Assembly: GCA_018903185.1 (NCBI GenBank)
Contig: JAHIQV010000544.1
Coordinates: forward strand, 1-10,453
Source: Gammaproteobacteria bacterium
Lineage (GTDB): Bacteria > Pseudomonadota > Gammaproteobacteria > Burkholderiales > Burkholderiaceae_C
Direction of reading: 5' to 3'
Length of the DNA stretch: 10,453 bases
The position numbers were made by a program, and so were the translations under genes. This document shows positions 8,419-10,453 of this stretch, in pieces. Positions within the stretch are counted from its first letter, which is position 1, and every line of letters begins with the position of its first letter. The notes beneath the pieces were generated by a model. It was given only the letters and a program-made list of their open reading frames with translations, had not been told where the DNA came from and searched no databases.

Positions 8419-9156
8419 TCAACCGCGCACGCGTTCGCGCGATTCGCGCACGCCCTGGCGGATTTCCATCAGCAGGGCCAGCCCGTCCCAGAACTGCCGG
8501 GCCTGGACCTTGAGGTGGTAGTTGGTCAGGGCCATCTGCTCGTTGACCATCTCAGTCACGCGCGAATCAAAATCGGCCGGCGGCAGGTGCAGATGGGCTT
8601 CGCTTTCGGAACCGTCGCGCACGATCGCCGCACCGGCTTTGCGGGCGATGCGCAGCATGGCGGTGTTTTCAGACAGCGCATGGATGAACAGCTGGCTCAC
8701 GCCCTCGTTGCGAGAGTGCATGACGGCCCTCTCGAACAGGCGGCTGCCGTAACCGCGACCCCGGGCCAGACGGGAAACAGAGACACCAAACTCGGCGCAA
8801 CTGGTGCACTGCGGATCCACCGAATACGCCAGGTGCGCCATGGCAATGAGTTCGAGCTTGCGGTTGAAGATGCCGAACAGCTCGTCGCGCGCAAAGTTCA
8901 GGCTGGCCACATAGCGCTGGATCTGCTCGTCGTTGGCCGCATAACCAAAGCGCAGGTAACGGTCGTGTGGTTCCAGCGCCAGCAGGTGGGCGCTGATGCG
9001 CTCCAGATGCCCAGGACCCATGGACCGGATGGGCACAGCCATGGAGGTGGACGAACCCGTGTTGCGCAACTCACCCGGCGCCACGTCGTCGAGCAGACGT
9101 GACGGCGCTGCGCTGCGCTGCGCAGAAGACTTGAACCAGGAGAGGGGATCGATCAT
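8419..9156 (-). CDS. GNAT-family N-acetyltransferase, substrate unknown
   Basis: This 245-residue protein has one GNAT domain in its central part (about 40-185). The acetyl-CoA-binding motif A is VSVSRLARGRGYGSRLFE (125-142), with the R/Q-x-x-G-x-G/A pattern at RGRGYG. A later NTAMLRIARKAGA stretch (164-176) is typical of the region after beta-strand 5. The first 35 residues (MIDPLSWFK and onward) and the last 60 are outside the core and give no functional hint. The final segment is basic and may be helical. No membrane segment or signal peptide is seen. The acceptor could be a protein, amino acid or small amine; the sequence does not say. The ATG at 9156 is supported by a strong promoter ending 6 nt upstream, which implies a leaderless message. 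It is the only gene between the Lrp-type regulator and corC on this strand. Confidence 0.85.
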   Translation of the reverse strand: MIDPLSWFKSSAQRSAAPSRLLDDVAPGELRNTGSSTSMAVPIRSMGPGHLERISAHLLALEPHDRYLRFGYAANDEQIQRYVASLNFARDELFGIFNRKLELIAMAHLAYSVDPQCTSCAEFGVSVSRLARGRGYGSRLFERAVMHSRNEGVSQLFIHALSENTAMLRIARKAGAAIVRDGSESEAHLHLPPADFDSRVTEMVNEQMALTNYHLKVQARQFWDGLALLMEIRQGVRESRERVRG

Positions 9157-9190
9157 GGTTTAAATATAAGGGTTATCCCTATATCGACAA
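9157..9190 (-). promoter_or_regulatory. Sigma70-like promoter of the GNAT gene with internal palindrome; leaderless
   Basis: On the minus strand: TTGTCG (-35, 9185-9190), 16-nt spacer, TATATT (-10, 9163-9168), then TAAACC and the ATG. Matches to consensus are 4/6 and 5/6. A start 7 nt after the -10 box falls on the A of the ATG. No Shine-Dalgarno is present. The spacer contains AGGG-TTAT-CCCT (9169-9180), flanked by ATATA and ATAT, giving an imperfect palindrome placed where a repressor would block polymerase. The AT-rich composition stands out from the surrounding GC-rich DNA. Confidence 0.6.
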
Positions 9191-9232
9191 GGGCGTGCGC
9201 CTCTAAACCGGGAAAAACCCGATGGGCGGGCG

Positions 9233-9280
9233 GCATTTTGACCGTCTGTCACCTCATTTTGTTGCGATGCAACAAAATGC
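9233..9280. repeat. Perfect 11-bp inverted repeat with a competing third arm
   Basis: CATTTTGTTGC (9255-9265) and GCAACAAAATG (9269-9279) are exact complements separated by GAT. A third copy of the outer heptamer, inside GCATTTTG (9233-9240), can instead pair with CAAAATGC (9273-9280), so two mutually exclusive stems are possible. The site begins 17 nt after the stop codon of the Lrp-type regulator and lies about 100 bp upstream of the GNAT start. Neither strand shows a T-run after the stem, and the stem is AT-rich, so a classical terminator is unlikely. A protein-binding operator or a weak 3'-end stem are the alternatives. Confidence 0.6.
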
Positions 9281-9296
9281 CTCAGAAGAGGGCGCT

Positions 9297-9770
9297 TTAC
9301 ACGGGCAAAGCGGTGGTGCTTTTCACCCGGTCCATCACGAAACTGGTCTTGCAATCCTGCACGCTGGGGTGCTTGAGCAGGGTGTCCATCATGAAGCGCG
9401 AGTAAGCCGCCATGTCGGCCACCACCAGCCGCAGCTGGAAGTCCATCTCACCCGTGAGCGCGGCGCACTCCACCACCTCGGGCCAGCCCATCACACTGGC
9501 GCGGAACTGGTCCATGGGATTGCGTTTGGCGCTCTCCGCGTGTTTCTCCAGCCGCACGTTGACATAGGCCGTCAGGCCCAGACCCACGGCCTCGGGCCTG
9601 ACCAGCGCAACATAGCGGTCGATCACGCCCACCTCTTCCAGCCGCTTCACCCGCCGCAGCACGGCACTGGGCGACAGACCCACCACCTCCGCGATCTGGT
9701 CGTAGGTGGCCCGGCCATCGGCCTGCAGGCTGCGCAGTATGTGGCGATCGAGCTTGTCCAGTGCTTGCAT
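9297..9770 (-). CDS. Lrp/AsnC-family transcriptional regulator, probably of hppD
   Basis: This 157-residue protein has the standard Lrp/AsnC architecture and length. The N-terminal AsnC-type helix-turn-helix starts at LDKLDRHILRSLQADGRATY (4-23); the recognition region is VVGLSPSAVLRRVKRLEEVGVI (29-50). A short linker leads to the RAM ligand-binding domain (about 66-150) with AALTGEMDFQLRLVV (103-117). Such proteins form dimers and octamers that wrap DNA and respond to amino acids. It is divergent from hppD, so an aromatic amino acid or a catabolite is a plausible effector (inference). The ATG at 9770 is chosen because the LDKLDRHIL start is typical; the longer frame running back across hppD is a shadow. 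There is no Shine-Dalgarno, and its promoter ends 7 nt before the ATG. The gene ends in TAA. Confidence 0.92.
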   Translation of the reverse strand: MQALDKLDRHILRSLQADGRATYDQIAEVVGLSPSAVLRRVKRLEEVGVIDRYVALVRPEAVGLGLTAYVNVRLEKHAESAKRNPMDQFRASVMGWPEVVECAALTGEMDFQLRLVVADMAAYSRFMMDTLLKHPSVQDCKTSFVMDRVKSTTALPV

Positions 9771-9806
9771 GCTTTTGATTCTGCAGGAATCCTGCAAAAA
9801 GGACAA
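9771..9806 (-). promoter_or_regulatory. Promoter of the Lrp-type regulator gene, near-leaderless
   Basis: On the minus strand TTGTCC (9801-9806) is followed by a 17-nt spacer and CAGAAT (9778-9783), then CAAAAGC and the ATG. Each hexamer matches consensus at 4 of 6. The expected start is 0-1 nt before the ATG. The 15-bp palindrome at 9782-9796 lies across the spacer and the edge of the -10 box, which would let the regulator repress its own gene. Confidence 0.5.
9782..9796. promoter_or_regulatory. Lrp-type 15-bp palindromic operator
   Basis: TGCAGGA-A-TCCTGCA is a perfect palindrome around a single central base, the same size and symmetry as known Lrp/AsnC sites (15-bp consensus in E. coli Lrp). 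It lies 12 nt upstream of the regulator's ATG and 96 bp upstream of the hppD ATG. Flanking TTTTGATTC and AAAAAGG are AT-rich, as is common around Lrp sites. Binding by the adjacent regulator is inferred from position and form. Confidence 0.65.
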
Positions 9807-9822
9807 ACGGAGCGCCCCAAAA

Positions 9823-9837
9823 CGCTGGAATCGTGAC
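9823..9837. promoter_or_regulatory. Second, degenerate copy of the operator near the hppD promoter
   Basis: CGCTGGAATCGTGAC matches the 15-bp palindrome at 10 of 15 positions, including the whole GGAATC core. Its centre (9830) is 41 bp from the centre of the perfect site (9789), close to four helical turns, so both would face the same side of the helix. It lies upstream of the region where hppD transcription should start; a weak -10-like GATACA occurs at 9848-9853. Confidence 0.4.
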
Positions 9838-9891
9838 ACGCTGCGCCGATACAGTGGCGCTTTGCTTTCGCCACACCACAAGGAGACCACC

Positions 9892-10453
9892 ATGAACGCC
9901 AGCCTGCCCACCGCCGTCACGTCTGCCGCAGCCACCTGGGAGAACCCCATGGGCACCGACGGTTTCGAATTCATCGAATACGCCGCGCCCGATCCCGCTG
10001 CCATGGGCGCGCTGTTCGAGCGCATGGGTTTCAAGCCGATCGCGAAACACCGCCACAAGGCCGTGACGCTGTACCGCCAGGGCGAGATCAACTTCATCAT
10101 CAACGCCGAGCCCGACAGCTTCGCCCAACGCTTCGCCCGCCTCCACGGCCCCAGCGTGTGCGCCATCGCGTTCCGCGTGCGCGATGCGAAAGTGGCCTAC
10201 GAGCGGGCCCTTTCGCTCGGTGCCTGGGGCTACGCCAACACGGCGGCACCGGGCGAGCTCAACATCCCGGCCATCAAGGGCATCGGCGACTCCATCATCT
10301 ATTTCATCGACCGCTGGCGCGGCAAGAACGGCGCGCAGCCGGGCGACATCGGCAACATCGGCTTCTTCGATGTGGACTTCGAGCCGCTGCCCGGTGCGGA
10401 GCTGAACCCGGTGGGCCACGGCCTGACCTACATCGACCACCTCACACACAACG
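9892..10453 (+). CDS. hppD: 4-hydroxyphenylpyruvate dioxygenase, 3' part beyond the window
   Basis: The frame gives 187 complete codons before the right edge, about half of the usual 350-375 residues. The product converts 4-hydroxyphenylpyruvate to homogentisate in cytoplasmic tyrosine (and phenylalanine) catabolism, using Fe(II) and O2. Visible are the N-terminal MGTDGFEFIEYAAPD (20-34), the first vicinal-oxygen-chelate domain with FERMGFKPIAKHRHKAVTLY (42-61) and GEINFIINAEP (64-74), and the start of the catalytic domain GLTYIDHLTHN (177-187). H183 there corresponds to the first of the three iron ligands. The other two ligands, a His and a Glu, lie outside the window. AAGGAG sits 6 nt before the ATG, a strong ribosome-binding site, unlike the leaderless neighbours. 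It is divergent from the Lrp-type gene. The N-terminal reading is clear, so the assignment is firm despite truncation. Confidence 0.96.
   Translation, partial: MNASLPTAVTSAAATWENPMGTDGFEFIEYAAPDPAAMGALFERMGFKPIAKHRHKAVTLYRQGEINFIINAEPDSFAQRFARLHGPSVCAIAFRVRDAKVAYERALSLGAWGYANTAAPGELNIPAIKGIGDSIIYFIDRWRGKNGAQPGDIGNIGFFDVDFEPLPGAELNPVGHGLTYIDHLTHN

Noticed and set aside
9169..9184. TAGGGATAAC in the GNAT promoter, identical to the first 10 bases of the I-SceI homing site
   Set aside because: The match stops after 10 of 18 bases and there is no intron or homing endonuclease nearby; the palindrome explains it better.
9255..9279. The inverted repeat as an intrinsic terminator for the Lrp-type gene
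   Set aside because: The stem is AT-rich and no T-run follows on either strand, so it was kept only as a repeat of unknown role.
9721..9730. GCCTGCAGGC palindrome inside the Lrp-type gene
   Set aside because: It encodes conserved-looking Leu-Gln-Ala codons, has no spacing relation to the operator pair, and a 10-bp GC-rich palindrome is expected by chance.
9297..10166. A longer 289-codon version of the Lrp-type protein starting inside hppD
   Set aside because: The extra 132 residues are antisense to hppD and cross the shared promoter region; the family start is at 9770.

Overview
The window is GC-rich, densely coding chromosomal DNA from a betaproteobacterium, most likely a Comamonadaceae member (Hydrogenophaga/Acidovorax/Variovorax-like). 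That placement rests on protein style, on the gene order corC-lnt-glyQ-glyS-gmhB-plsC-ygjP, and on GC-rich post-stop repeats of a kind I associate with this family. I cannot name the genus. I see no tRNA or rRNA gene, CRISPR array, insertion sequence, prophage gene or attachment site. No intergenic gap exceeds about 140 bases.

Positions 1-8298 hold a minus-strand gene train. In transcription order it reads corC (CBS-domain protein), lnt (apolipoprotein N-acyltransferase), glyQ and glyS (both subunits of glycyl-tRNA synthetase), gmhB (heptose bisphosphate phosphatase), plsC (lysophosphatidate acyltransferase) and a YgjP-type zinc metallohydrolase cut by the left edge. Most of these genes serve the cell envelope: lipoprotein acylation, LPS core heptose and phospholipid synthesis. 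glyQS sits in the middle. Two related REP-like elements follow directly after the stop codons of plsC and glyS. GmhB has Asn and His where the two acidic residues of HAD motif IV are expected, the most notable coding anomaly here.

Upstream, also on the minus strand, lie a GNAT acetyltransferase of unknown substrate (8419-9156) and an Lrp/AsnC regulator (9297-9770). Both have a sigma70-like promoter ending about 7 nt before the ATG and no Shine-Dalgarno, so both look leaderless or nearly so.

Divergent from the regulator on the plus strand is hppD (4-hydroxyphenylpyruvate dioxygenase, tyrosine catabolism), cut by the right edge. The shared 121-bp gap contains a perfect 15-bp Lrp-type palindrome inside the regulator's own promoter, and a weaker related site centred 41 bp closer to hppD. 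This suggests autoregulation plus control of hppD. A separate perfect 11-bp inverted repeat lies between the regulator and the GNAT gene.

I found no convincing new multi-gene system. The points of interest are regulatory DNA and the altered GmhB active site.
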